5,868 nucleotides of DNA, from positions 12,611 to 18,478 of the forward strand of contig DBXU01000179.1 of assembly GCA_002310075.1 (NCBI GenBank), given 5' to 3'. Under the pieces are notes generated by a model that saw only the letters and a list, made by a program, of their open reading frames with translations, was not told the origin of the DNA and made no database searches. The stretch comes from Bacteroidales bacterium UBA1204. GTDB lineage: Bacteria; Bacteroidota; Bacteroidia; Bacteroidales; F082. This document shows, piece after piece, positions 1 through 5,868 of the stretch (position 1 is its first letter; every line of letters starts with the position of its first letter). Both the position numbers and the translations under genes were made by a program.

Positions 1-1334
1 GGCAGTCTAATCCCTAAAGATTTCATATAGTATTCCAGCGCCTTTTCATCTTTACCTTGTTTTGAGTATAACACGCCGATATTGCTATAGCTTATTGCGA
101 CTTCAGGATGATGCTCTCCATAGACAGACTTCCAGATTCCCAATGCCTTTTCAAAGTATGTCAAAGCCTTGTCAAGGTGGCCCTGCTCGGCATACAATGT
201 GCCTAGGTTATTATAACATACGGCAACGTCGGGATGGCTCTCGCCAAGCACGGACAATCTTATTTCCAAAGCTTTGTCGTTGTATTCCATCGCCTTTTCA
301 TAGTCACCTAGGTTTTTGTACACATAGCCGATGTTGCTATAGCTTGTGGCAACAGCAGGATTATTCTTGCCAAGAGAAGACAGCCTGATTTTCAGAGCTT
401 TGTTGAGGAGTTCCATAGCTTTTCCATAATCGGCAAGATATCCTGTAGCAAACTCTGCTGTTTCGTCAAGCCATTCTGCGTTAGTCGTATCAAGGCTCGT
501 CCTCAGTTCCAAATAATAGGCCGCCGTATCATTCAAATGCTTCGACTTGAATGATTGATAGTAACTGTAACACCTTCGTGCGGCTTCCTCGATTTCCGCT
601 TTCTGAAAGGCTTCGGCTGTTTGTAGTACTTCCTTCTCTTTCTGCAAGGCCCGATCGCGCCTTTTGATGCTTGCCACTTGTTCTGTGATGTCACCACGTG
701 TGTTCAGCAAAGAATCCGCTTTTACCAATTCGCTGTTCTCTATGTAGTAGGACACTTGGCGGTAGAACTCATCCAGTTGGTCATAATCCAATTCTGAATA
801 GCGTTTTGCCATATCGGCAATGAGCCTTTCATTGCTCTCTTGGTCCTCGTAGAGTTTTTGCAGATTCGTGCGGTATTCCTCTTCGCTAATTTTCTGTTGG
901 ACTTTCAACGTTTCGATCTCGTCTTCTTTTTCATGCAGCTGCTTTTGCAGGTTGCGTCTGATTTTTCGCTCTGCCGAGAGCTTATCCTGAAGCTGCTGCT
1001 CGGGCGTTTCCATCACAATGTAGATCGGATTGGAGGATTGTTCGTACTTTCTCGGACAAGAAGTGGCGTCGACCAATTGATAGCCTTTTTTGTTCACCGA
1101 GTCGATTTGGAACTGCTGGTTCGGTGTGGGAAAAGAGAAGGCTCCATTTTCTGAATTTACCAAAACGGTAGTGCGACCTTGCAAAGAGACTCTTGCTCCT
1201 TTCAGGCCTTGGCCTGGGACTAGTTTGCCGTTTTCCATACGACCTTTGGTCTTTACGTAGCCCAATTGGGTTTGGGCTGAAACTGAAAGACCAAACATCA
1301 ATGTGAGAGCTATGGAAAGTAGTGGCCTCTTCAT
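1..1334 (-). CDS. Exported coiled-coil/TPR (kinesin-light-chain-type) repeat protein, 3' end outside window
   Basis: The frame is open from the ATG at 1334 to the window edge: 444 full codons and no stop, so the protein is truncated only by the window. Residues 1-20 form a signal peptide (K2 R3, hydrophobic core, V-S-A before Q21), so export to the periplasm or envelope is likely. Residues ~25-90 look like a small carboxypeptidase-regulatory-type beta domain (G-x-x-V-S-L, then N-G-x-F-x-F). Residues ~109-170 are charged, Q/E/K-rich and probably coiled coil. Residues ~175-300 are helical. From ~303 there are 42-residue TPR units with the pattern HP-x-VA-x-SY-x-NIG and KAL-x-Y-x-KALxI. The start is fixed by an ATGA overlap with the RyR gene; no good ribosome site is seen (a GGGAG lies about 16 nt upstream, too far to be convincing). 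TPRs normally mediate protein contacts. The missing C-terminus could carry a kinase or DNA-binding domain, so the final role is open. Confidence 0.85.
   Translation of the reverse strand, partial: MKRPLLSIALTLMFGLSVSAQTQLGYVKTKGRMENGKLVPGQGLKGARVSLQGRTTVLVNSENGAFSFPTPNQQFQIDSVNKKGYQLVDATSCPRKYEQSSNPIYIVMETPEQQLQDKLSAERKIRRNLQKQLHEKEDEIETLKVQQKISEEEYRTNLQKLYEDQESNERLIADMAKRYSELDYDQLDEFYRQVSYYIENSELVKADSLLNTRGDITEQVASIKRRDRALQKEKEVLQTAEAFQKAEIEEAARRCYSYYQSFKSKHLNDTAAYYLELRTSLDTTNAEWLDETAEFATGYLADYGKAMELLNKALKIRLSSLGKNNPAVATSYSNIGYVYKNLGDYEKAMEYNDKALEIRLSVLGESHPDVAVCYNNLGTLYAEQGHLDKALTYFEKALGIWKSVYGEHHPEVAISYSNIGVLYSKQGKDEKALEYYMKSLGIRL
3..380 (-). repeat. Three tandem 126-bp TPR-encoding units
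   Basis: The units encode residues 319-360 (255-380), 361-402 (129-254) and 403-444 (3-128), each exactly 42 codons. Each contains a conserved A/V-x-x-Y-x-N-I/L-G helix A and a KAL/KAM helix B. A partial unit, helix B only, precedes them at residues ~303-318. The array evidently continues beyond the window edge. Units 1 and 3 are closer to each other in DNA than either is to unit 2. Confidence 0.85.
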
Positions 1335-1669
1335 AACGTATGGATGGTTTCTCCCTGTGGCTTTTCGATGGTCCAGCCTAATTTGAGGATGGTCTTCAAA
1401 GTTGCGATGGAGGTATTGCGGTCATAGTCCTTCTCGGTCTCGGGCAGCTCGTCATATTCGACGAGGCAAGGGTGGTGCTTGCGATCACCATCGAGGGTCG
1501 GTCCCCAAGTCCAACCTTCCTTGAGGCGGCTTTGGGCCCAAGTGTCGTGTACATTGTGGGCAATCAACTCAACAAGTTGTTTCATTTCTTCCGAAAGCTG
1601 AATGTCGGAGGTGTCGATGGGGTGGGGCGTATAATCAGAATGGTTCATTTCATTAGGTTGTTTGTTCAT
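1331..1669 (-). CDS. Stand-alone RyR (ryanodine receptor) domain protein, 112 aa
   Basis: Almost the whole protein is one RyR domain (Pfam RyR family, PF02026), the repeat found in the cytosolic part of eukaryotic ryanodine receptors and also in bacterial and phage proteins. Diagnostic features are Y13-x-P-x-P-I-D-T-S, then N39-V-H-D-T-W44, E51-G-W-T-W-G-P57, H66-P-C-L69, Y72-D-E-L75, Y82-D-R-N85 and a final L-K-T-I-L helix. There is no signal peptide or membrane segment, so it should be cytoplasmic. The ATG at 1669 overlaps the upstream stop as ATGA; Met8 is an alternative start without a better ribosome site. Its own TGA overlaps the TPR gene's ATG in the same way. The molecular role of bacterial RyR domains is not settled; ligand or protein binding is the usual assumption. 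Family assignment is secure from the motifs, function is not. Confidence 0.93.
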   Translation of the reverse strand: MNKQPNEMNHSDYTPHPIDTSDIQLSEEMKQLVELIAHNVHDTWAQSRLKEGWTWGPTLDGDRKHHPCLVEYDELPETEKDYDRNTSIATLKTILKLGWTIEKPQGETIHTL

Positions 1670-2778
1670 TTGTTAATCTTCAGCCTTTCGAGAATTCCCG
1701 GTATGGCCAACATCAAAAAACTGTCGTATTTCAAGTCGAATGGGTTGATGCGGCGCAGATTTGCGAAGGAACATAGGTCGATATGGGCGGGGTCCTGGAC
1801 ATTTTTCTTCAATTGGTAGCGGTATTGTAACCTCTCTTTGCCAAACAGGCACTCAACATTCATGCGTTCTTTTTCGTTGAGGGGTCGGTAACCCATGATG
1901 AGTTTTTCGACCACCCACCGTGAATGTTCGCTTTTTGACAAGGCCTCCACACATTCTGCCCAAGCTTCTTCTTCGGAGATGCCTTGAGCCTTGGCATATT
2001 GAGCCACACCAGCAGCCCTCGATTCAAAGCAGTCGGCGCAATACACATTTGACAGCTCGTTTTTGACTGTGGTCAGGTCACATGCCCATTTCTTGCCATC
2101 GACTAATTGGGTCAATGGTTTTCTCAACAGGGTGCGTTGAAAGACGTTGAGTGCTGTGGCATAGCGTTGTGCGCTGTGAATGTCTTCTGCGGGTAGGTTG
2201 TCAATCCACGACCCCAAAGAATACATCCTTTGGGTCATAACGGCTTTTCGTGTGTCGATGCAAAAGATGTCGTCTTCATTGTGTCCGCCAACGAAGGAAT
2301 TCACATCGTCTTCAGTCATGATGATGGCATCCTTGGGAGCATTTTCGTTCCATTCTTCTACCACACAAATCTCAATGCCGACGTAAGTGTTGGCATTCGT
2401 TGGTTCCGAACCGTTGACTGAGAGTTTGCAATAGGAGGGAAGATTGCAGAGGTATTCCTCTTTTTTCAACTCTTCTACGATTTCCTTGTTCTTGCTTACG
2501 ATGGTGATGAGGGTCCCGTTTGGACGCGTCTCGTCAAAATTGGCATAATGAGCCGAAAGCGCCACTTGTCGGACTAGGCACAACATCAACGGGCTGTCGT
2601 TGGTTATGATCACTTGCAGCCGTTCTTTCGAGCCTTGCCCAATGGCAACGTTTTTAAGCTTTTCAAGGACGTAAGCTCTGGCTATATACCAATTTTTGAT
2701 GGTGTCGACCGAAAACTTGTCGCCATTCTTTCTAGTCAGATACTCGAAAGGTTTTTCTTTGCACAAAAGATTGCTCAT
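1666..2778 (-). CDS. Rossmann-like protein with diverged C-terminal RyR-like domain, 370 aa
   Basis: I do not know a named family for the whole protein. Residues ~53-160 alternate beta strands and helices in a Rossmann-like way (L-Q-V-I-I-T-N at 54-60, T-L-I-T-I-V-S at 89-95, D-A-I-I-M-T at 150-155), resembling TrkA-N-type regulatory domains, but the first loop has N-D-S-P instead of a glycine-rich GxGxxG, so NAD binding is doubtful. A middle helical part holds one C-x-x-C pair (C247, C250). Residues ~277-363 match the RyR plan in degraded form: E284-H-S-R-W288, M295-G-Y-R298, H332-I-D-L335, Y351-D and a closing I-P-G-I-L. It is probably cytoplasmic. The start at 2778 was chosen over an in-frame ATG 54 nt upstream because it has a perfect GGAGG seven bases away and forms an ATGA overlap with the channel gene. 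Its stop overlaps the RyR gene. Confidence 0.85.
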   Translation of the reverse strand: MSNLLCKEKPFEYLTRKNGDKFSVDTIKNWYIARAYVLEKLKNVAIGQGSKERLQVIITNDSPLMLCLVRQVALSAHYANFDETRPNGTLITIVSKNKEIVEELKKEEYLCNLPSYCKLSVNGSEPTNANTYVGIEICVVEEWNENAPKDAIIMTEDDVNSFVGGHNEDDIFCIDTRKAVMTQRMYSLGSWIDNLPAEDIHSAQRYATALNVFQRTLLRKPLTQLVDGKKWACDLTTVKNELSNVYCADCFESRAAGVAQYAKAQGISEEEAWAECVEALSKSEHSRWVVEKLIMGYRPLNEKERMNVECLFGKERLQYRYQLKKNVQDPAHIDLCSFANLRRINPFDLKYDSFLMLAIPGILERLKINK

Positions 2779-3842
2779 GATAAGGCCTCCTTCCCATTTT
2801 TTGCTTCTATATTGGACAGGCGGTTGATGCAATTGCTGATGTCATGGCTTGTCGGGCTTTGATAGAGCCGCAGTCCAAACCAAGCCAAGGCTTCAATAAT
2901 ATGCTCTGTAATCCTTGATTGTTGCCATTCGAAAGCAGAATAGCCACCCCTCATGACGTGGACATACACTTGTAGTGGCATGCCAGCCTCTTTTTGCTCT
3001 TGCCAACTGACCATCAAACGAGGCATCTGTGAGACAACGGGGTCGTTCATCAGCCAATGATATATATACAATCTATATAGGTTTGCATTGATGGCACCTT
3101 CATGAATCTCTTCTATGGGCAGGAAATGACGGAGTTCTTCCTTGTTTTTCAGGCGTTCCACCTCTTCTGAATCGATGGGGTGGAACTGGCTGGTATCGAG
3201 AAGGAATATCTTCTTCATCAACCTGCCGAAGGTCTTGCCTTCAGCCATTCTTTGTAAGTTGATGAAATGGTCGGAATGAAGCACGCTGGTGGGGATGGAT
3301 GATGTGGTAGTGTCCCAGTTGTATACGGTGACCGTCGTCAGCGTGATGCGTTTCACCTCGCCATCCACATTGTATTTGGGCACTTGGATCCAGTCATCGA
3401 TGTTAAGCAAATGGTTCAGTCGCACATGGAGGAAGGCTACCACGCCCTTCAAGGTCTCTTGGAAAATCCAACTGAGCATGGTGCCCACGATTCCGATGGC
3501 CAAAAAATAGCGTGAGTCTTTCTTGATGTCGAAGACGATTAGCAGGCCAATGACCCACAACCCGATTACGATGAGAATGGCGATTTGGCACCAGGTTATG
3601 CCGCTCTCTTTCCTGCGAAGGCAGAAGATGTCAGTCAGTTTTGTGCATATCGAGACGACAAGGCACATGACCAAGGTCGAGACCAACATTTGGAACCAAG
3701 ACTTGCCGATAATTGTCGAGAACTCTCCTATGAATAATGGAACCAGAAGCGCAGCAAGCACAAGGCCGAACAAGATTATCGACTTGAGCCAAATTTGGAG
3801 ATTCAAGCTTCTCGGTTCGGAGTTTCTACTCTTATTACCCAT
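2775..3842 (-). CDS. MscS-superfamily mechanosensitive channel, YbdG/YnaI-like, 355 aa
   Basis: This is an inner-membrane channel protein. Hydrophobic segments lie at about residues 19-43, 50-68, 84-105 and 112-140. The last runs into the pore-lining helix and the family hallmark L-x-I-D-D-W-I-Q-V (146-154), followed by the MscS beta domain: D160-G-E-V, I-T-L-T-T-V-T-V, N175-W-D, I183-P-T. The C-terminal domain (V292-Y-V-H, F305-E-W and F322-G-L-R-L-Y-Q) resembles the larger soluble domain of E. coli YbdG and YnaI rather than small MscS. Channels of this family open under membrane tension and release ions and solutes during osmotic downshock; some close homologues gate poorly or respond to other signals. 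The ATG at 3842 lies 7 nt after the TerB-like gene and has no clear ribosome site. Its TGA overlaps the next ATG. Family call is firm; gating is not predictable. Confidence 0.93.
   Translation of the reverse strand: MGNKSRNSEPRSLNLQIWLKSIILFGLVLAALLVPLFIGEFSTIIGKSWFQMLVSTLVMCLVVSICTKLTDIFCLRRKESGITWCQIAILIVIGLWVIGLLIVFDIKKDSRYFLAIGIVGTMLSWIFQETLKGVVAFLHVRLNHLLNIDDWIQVPKYNVDGEVKRITLTTVTVYNWDTTTSSIPTSVLHSDHFINLQRMAEGKTFGRLMKKIFLLDTSQFHPIDSEEVERLKNKEELRHFLPIEEIHEGAINANLYRLYIYHWLMNDPVVSQMPRLMVSWQEQKEAGMPLQVYVHVMRGGYSAFEWQQSRITEHIIEALAWFGLRLYQSPTSHDISNCINRLSNIEAKNGKEALS
2786..2794 (-). promoter_or_regulatory. Strong Shine-Dalgarno GGAAGGAGG for the Rossmann/RyR-like gene
   Basis: On the minus strand GGAAGGAGG lies seven bases before the ATG at 2778 and is embedded in the last codons of the channel gene. 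It decides the start of the 370-aa protein. None of the other genes here has a comparable site, as is usual for Bacteroidota. Confidence 0.8.
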
Positions 3843-3849
3843 ACGTGTT

Positions 3850-4170
3850 TTATTCTAGAATTCTTCTCAGTGACCTAACCATATATTCTTCCATCACGGT
3901 GCAATTCTCGTCTGCTTCGATGATGGCACAAAGGTCAGCCATGAGTTCTAAACGGTCGCCTTGGGTGGCTACATATAAAGGCTTGTTCTCACGGATGCAG
4001 TCAAGTACTTCGGCGTCGTTCATCTTGTCAAACAGTTTTTCCACTTTTTCTACCGTTTCGAAGTCGGTCTTTTTAAGCATTACCCTCACTTCTTCCGATT
4101 GGATGTTTCCGTCGATGTTGGCAGCATAGAGCATTACCAGCACCTTAAATTCGTCTTTGTTGAGTGTCAT
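3850..4170 (-). CDS. TerB-like small helical protein, 106 aa
   Basis: This is a small, acidic, all-helical protein without signal peptide or membrane segment. Two similar halves are visible: residues 9-33 with Y15-A-A-N-I-D-G-N-I-Q-S-E-E, and residues 76-105 with I83-I-E-A-D-E-N-C-T-V-M-E-E. This matches the TerB-type fold (tellurite-resistance B, also found in DjlA), in which an ADGxxxxxE signature begins each half and is thought to bind metal. The second half has D-E-N in place of D-G-x. The protein is shorter than typical TerB, so it is best called TerB-like. It starts 25 nt after the DUF4301 stop and ends 7 nt before the channel gene, so co-transcription with the channel is likely. The start Met has no Shine-Dalgarno, and no closer downstream Met is plausible. 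A role as metal or stress sensor is inferred from family only. Confidence 0.7.
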   Translation of the reverse strand: MTLNKDEFKVLVMLYAANIDGNIQSEEVRVMLKKTDFETVEKVEKLFDKMNDAEVLDCIRENKPLYVATQGDRLELMADLCAIIEADENCTVMEEYMVRSLRRILE

Positions 4171-4195
4171 AGTATGGTGGTTTTGTCGTTATTAT

Positions 4196-5719
4196 TCAAT
4201 TATGCATCGGCTTCAATAGGTCGTTCACTGTCTTCACAGGATTGAAAGTCTCAATAGGTACTTCGACGAAAATGGTGATCCAGTCGGCCATGGCACCGTT
4301 CCAAAGGCCAGGCAGTTCGAGTGCTCTCAGCTCACGGCCATCCTTTGATTTGTTGGAGATGAAACCGGTGTTAGGATCCACAAAATCCTTCAGGTTGAAG
4401 GCTTCTCCCTTGTAGTTCCAGCAGCCACACACCAAGTCGACAGGGTTGAAATGCGTCGATCCTTGGAAGATAGCTTCCTGCTTTGGATTCTTGTGGTCGA
4501 TTTGTGATGATTCGATGATCTGCAAGGACACCTCGTCGTCGGCGTTCTTCACCCAGAAGGGGCCGCCACCGGGTTCGCCTTCGTTCTTCACCATGCCACA
4601 AATACGCATGGGGCGGTTGAACTTGTTGTACAAATAGTCAATCTTTTCAATGTCGTTATAGTCGTTCACGAAATCTGGAACGTCGATCATTAGCTCCTCC
4701 TTGGCGAAAAGGATGGCTTCATTGAGTTCTTCAGCGCTTACAGCACCTTGGTCTAGCATCTCGAGGTAGTCGAAAGTACGTTGCTGCAAGTGGAGGAGGA
4801 GGCCCGCCAAAACCTTTTTATATAAAATGGTGGTGTCGGCCTTGGACTCAGGCACTATGTTGTCGATGTTCTTTATGAAGACGATTTCTTCAGCGAGATC
4901 GTTGAGGTTCTCGATAAGTGCACCGTGGCCACCGGGACGGAACAGGATCTTGCCGTTGGCTTCGAAGAAGAGGAAACCTTCATTGTCGATGGCTACCGTA
5001 TCAGTGGAGGGTTTTTGGCAAGAGAAAGTGATGTCATAGCGCACGCCGTATTTCTTCTCATAGTTGTCCTTCAAGGCACTAACGGTCTTTTTGAAAGGCT
5101 CTTCATGCTCGGGTGAGACGGTGAAATGCAGCTTGGCAACGCCCTCGTTGTCGGTGGCATAACGAGCGGCTTCTACCAGATGCTCTTCCAGCGCCAAACG
5201 GTTGAAACCGTCATAATGATGGAATTTCAAAAGGGCTTTGGGCAGTTTGCCATAATTCAATCCGTTTTCCAGAAGCAAGGCTTTCACGACATCCACCTTA
5301 CGGCCTTCTTTTAAAAGGATGTCGATGTCGGCACCATAAAGACGATTAGCTGCTTCATTGAGGTCGTCAAAGAAAGCGAAGCTATGGATATGTGCAAAGA
5401 AAATGTCGGTGAACTTGCTATCCTCACCCGTCTCGATGAAAGCAAAGAGATCCTTGAACATACGAGAGGCAGCGCCCGAGGCGGGGACGAATTTCGTAAA
5501 CTGGTAGAACTCCTTGTCGGCATCGAAGACGGCCGTCATCATGCTGACTTGCTCCTCATCGAGACGCAGAATGCCATCGCCAAGGGTGGCAGGGCGTATC
5601 AGCTGGACATATTGAGTGCCTCTTAGCAGCTGAGCGACTTGGTTTATTACTTGATTTTCAGTAATGTTTCTTTCCGAAAGTTGTTGAAGGTCTTCTTCTG
5701 AGAACTTAGGTAATATCAT
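4196..5719 (-). CDS. DUF4301 family protein, nucleotidyltransferase-like, 507 aa
   Basis: This matches the DUF4301 family (PF14134), whose members are about this length and have no established function. Visible motifs suggest a sugar-phosphate nucleotidyltransferase-like fold: F77-V-P-A-S-G-A-A-S-R-M-F at the place of the GGxGTR loop, L159-P-K-A-L-L at the place of the K-P-L/M loop, F199-T-V-S-P-E-H, S237-T-D-T, and R261-P-G-G-H-G-A-L, which recalls the P-P-G-H-G of UDP-sugar pyrophosphorylases. A G382-E-P-G-G-G-P-F loop lies near the C-terminal part. It is probably a cytoplasmic enzyme. I chose the ATG at 5719. The frame extends to an ATG at 5794, but those 25 residues are a Phe/Lys-rich reading of poly-T DNA and lie across the likely promoter. 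The coding density of the downstream genes and the 25-nt gap make it the possible first gene of the operon. Confidence 0.88.
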   Translation of the reverse strand: MILPKFSEEDLQQLSERNITENQVINQVAQLLRGTQYVQLIRPATLGDGILRLDEEQVSMMTAVFDADKEFYQFTKFVPASGAASRMFKDLFAFIETGEDSKFTDIFFAHIHSFAFFDDLNEAANRLYGADIDILLKEGRKVDVVKALLLENGLNYGKLPKALLKFHHYDGFNRLALEEHLVEAARYATDNEGVAKLHFTVSPEHEEPFKKTVSALKDNYEKKYGVRYDITFSCQKPSTDTVAIDNEGFLFFEANGKILFRPGGHGALIENLNDLAEEIVFIKNIDNIVPESKADTTILYKKVLAGLLLHLQQRTFDYLEMLDQGAVSAEELNEAILFAKEELMIDVPDFVNDYNDIEKIDYLYNKFNRPMRICGMVKNEGEPGGGPFWVKNADDEVSLQIIESSQIDHKNPKQEAIFQGSTHFNPVDLVCGCWNYKGEAFNLKDFVDPNTGFISNKSKDGRELRALELPGLWNGAMADWITIFVEVPIETFNPVKTVNDLLKPMHN

Positions 5720-5740
5720 GGTATTAGTTTTTAAACGTTT

Positions 5741-5767
5741 CAAAAATAAGAAATTATGAAATGCAAA
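5741..5767 (-). promoter_or_regulatory. Candidate Bacteroidota-type promoter for the DUF4301 gene
   Basis: On the minus strand TATTTTTG (5748-5741) fits the TAnnTTTG -7 consensus of Bacteroidota. A TTTG at 5767-5764 could serve as the -33 box, but its spacing of 15 nt is shorter than the roughly 19-21 nt usually quoted. Transcription would begin around 5734, leaving a leader of about 15 nt before the ATG at 5719. In this AT-rich stretch a chance match is possible. Confidence 0.45.
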
Positions 5768-5820
5768 GAAAAAAAATCTCAAAAAAATTCTCAAAGTGGT
5801 TACAGCATTGAAAAAAGTTG

Positions 5821-5828
5821 TATCTTTG
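5821..5828 (+). promoter_or_regulatory. -7 box of the tRNA-Leu promoter
   Basis: TATCTTTG matches the Bacteroidota TAnnTTTG consensus exactly and lies 12 nt before the tRNA 5' end, so initiation just ahead of the tRNA is expected. A clear TTTG -33 box at the usual distance is not seen; only a TTG at 5808-5810, too close, is present. Confidence 0.65.
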
Positions 5829-5840
5829 CAGCCGATTTAA

Positions 5841-5868
5841 GCCCAGGTGGTGAAATTGGTAGACACGC
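5841..5868 (+). tRNA. tRNA-Leu, 5' part only
   Basis: The last 28 bases are the 5' acceptor strand GCCCAGG, followed by TG and a D-arm with AATTGGTAGACAC, the pattern typical of bacterial leucine tRNAs (class II D-arm). The anticodon, variable arm and 3' half lie outside the window, so the isoacceptor cannot be named. It is divergent from the six protein genes. Confidence 0.88.

Noticed and set aside
62..388. Plus-strand open frame of 108 codons
   Set aside because: It is antisense to the TPR repeats, with a composition rich in Cys, Arg and Ser and no recognisable domain.
840..1154. Plus-strand open frame of 104 codons rich in Phe and Leu
   Set aside because: It is antisense to the coiled-coil part of the TPR gene; the hydrophobicity is the reverse-complement of Glu/Lys codons.
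1472..1819. Plus-strand open frame spanning the RyR gene and the end of the upstream gene
   Set aside because: It crosses two convincingly coding minus-strand genes and shows no family resemblance.
2779..2832. Upstream ATG giving an 18-residue longer Rossmann/RyR-like protein
   Set aside because: It lies well inside the channel gene, whereas the ATG at 2778 has a strong ribosome site and an ATGA overlap.
3523..4129. Two plus-strand open frames opposite the channel and TerB-like genes
   Set aside because: Both are antisense shadows, with Met/Ser/Thr-rich low-quality translations and no promoter or ribosome site.
4171..4195. Possible terminator or separate promoter between the DUF4301 and TerB-like genes
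   Set aside because: The 25-nt gap contains no hairpin with a T-run and no TAnnTTTG box on the minus strand.
5720..5794. N-terminal 25-residue extension of the DUF4301 protein, which could look like a hydrophobic signal sequence
   Set aside because: It is a Phe/Lys-rich translation of poly-T promoter DNA, it covers the candidate -7 box, and family members start near the M-I-L-P position.
5808..5810. TTG as the -33 element of the tRNA-Leu promoter
   Set aside because: It is only 10 nt from the -7 box, much closer than the spacing expected for Bacteroidota promoters.

Overview
The window looks like a Bacteroidales-type (Bacteroidota) chromosome segment. Three things suggest this: TAnnTTTG-type -7 promoter boxes next to genes, almost no Shine-Dalgarno sequences with one striking exception, and a DUF4301 protein, a family I associate with this phylum. 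All six protein genes lie on the minus strand. The only plus-strand gene is the first 28 nt of a tRNA-Leu at the right edge.

Layout from right to left, which is the direction of minus-strand transcription. (1) 5720-5840 is a 121-bp AT-rich divergent promoter region between the tRNA-Leu and the DUF4301 gene. (2) 4196-5719 encodes a 507-aa DUF4301 protein with nucleotidyltransferase-like motifs. (3) After 25 nt comes a 106-aa TerB-like helical protein (3850-4170). (4) After 7 nt comes a 355-aa MscS-superfamily channel of the YbdG/YnaI kind (2775-3842). (5) A 370-aa soluble protein follows (1666-2778), with a Rossmann-like N-terminal half and a diverged RyR-like C-terminal domain. (6) Next is a 112-aa stand-alone ryanodine-receptor (RyR) domain protein (1331-1669). 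(7) Last is an exported coiled-coil/TPR protein (1-1334), whose 3' end lies outside the window; 444 codons are visible and it has no stop in the window. No stretch over 300 bases lacks a gene.

The most interesting unit is genes 4-7. Each of the three junctions is a 4-nt ATGA stop/start overlap, so channel, Rossmann/RyR-like protein, RyR protein and exported TPR protein are probably translated as a coupled set. Combining a mechanosensitive-type channel with two RyR-type domains and a periplasmic TPR protein suggests an envelope or ion-stress sensing module. That function is inference. The TerB-like gene and the DUF4301 gene may be co-transcribed with it, since the gaps are short and I see no terminator or promoter in them.
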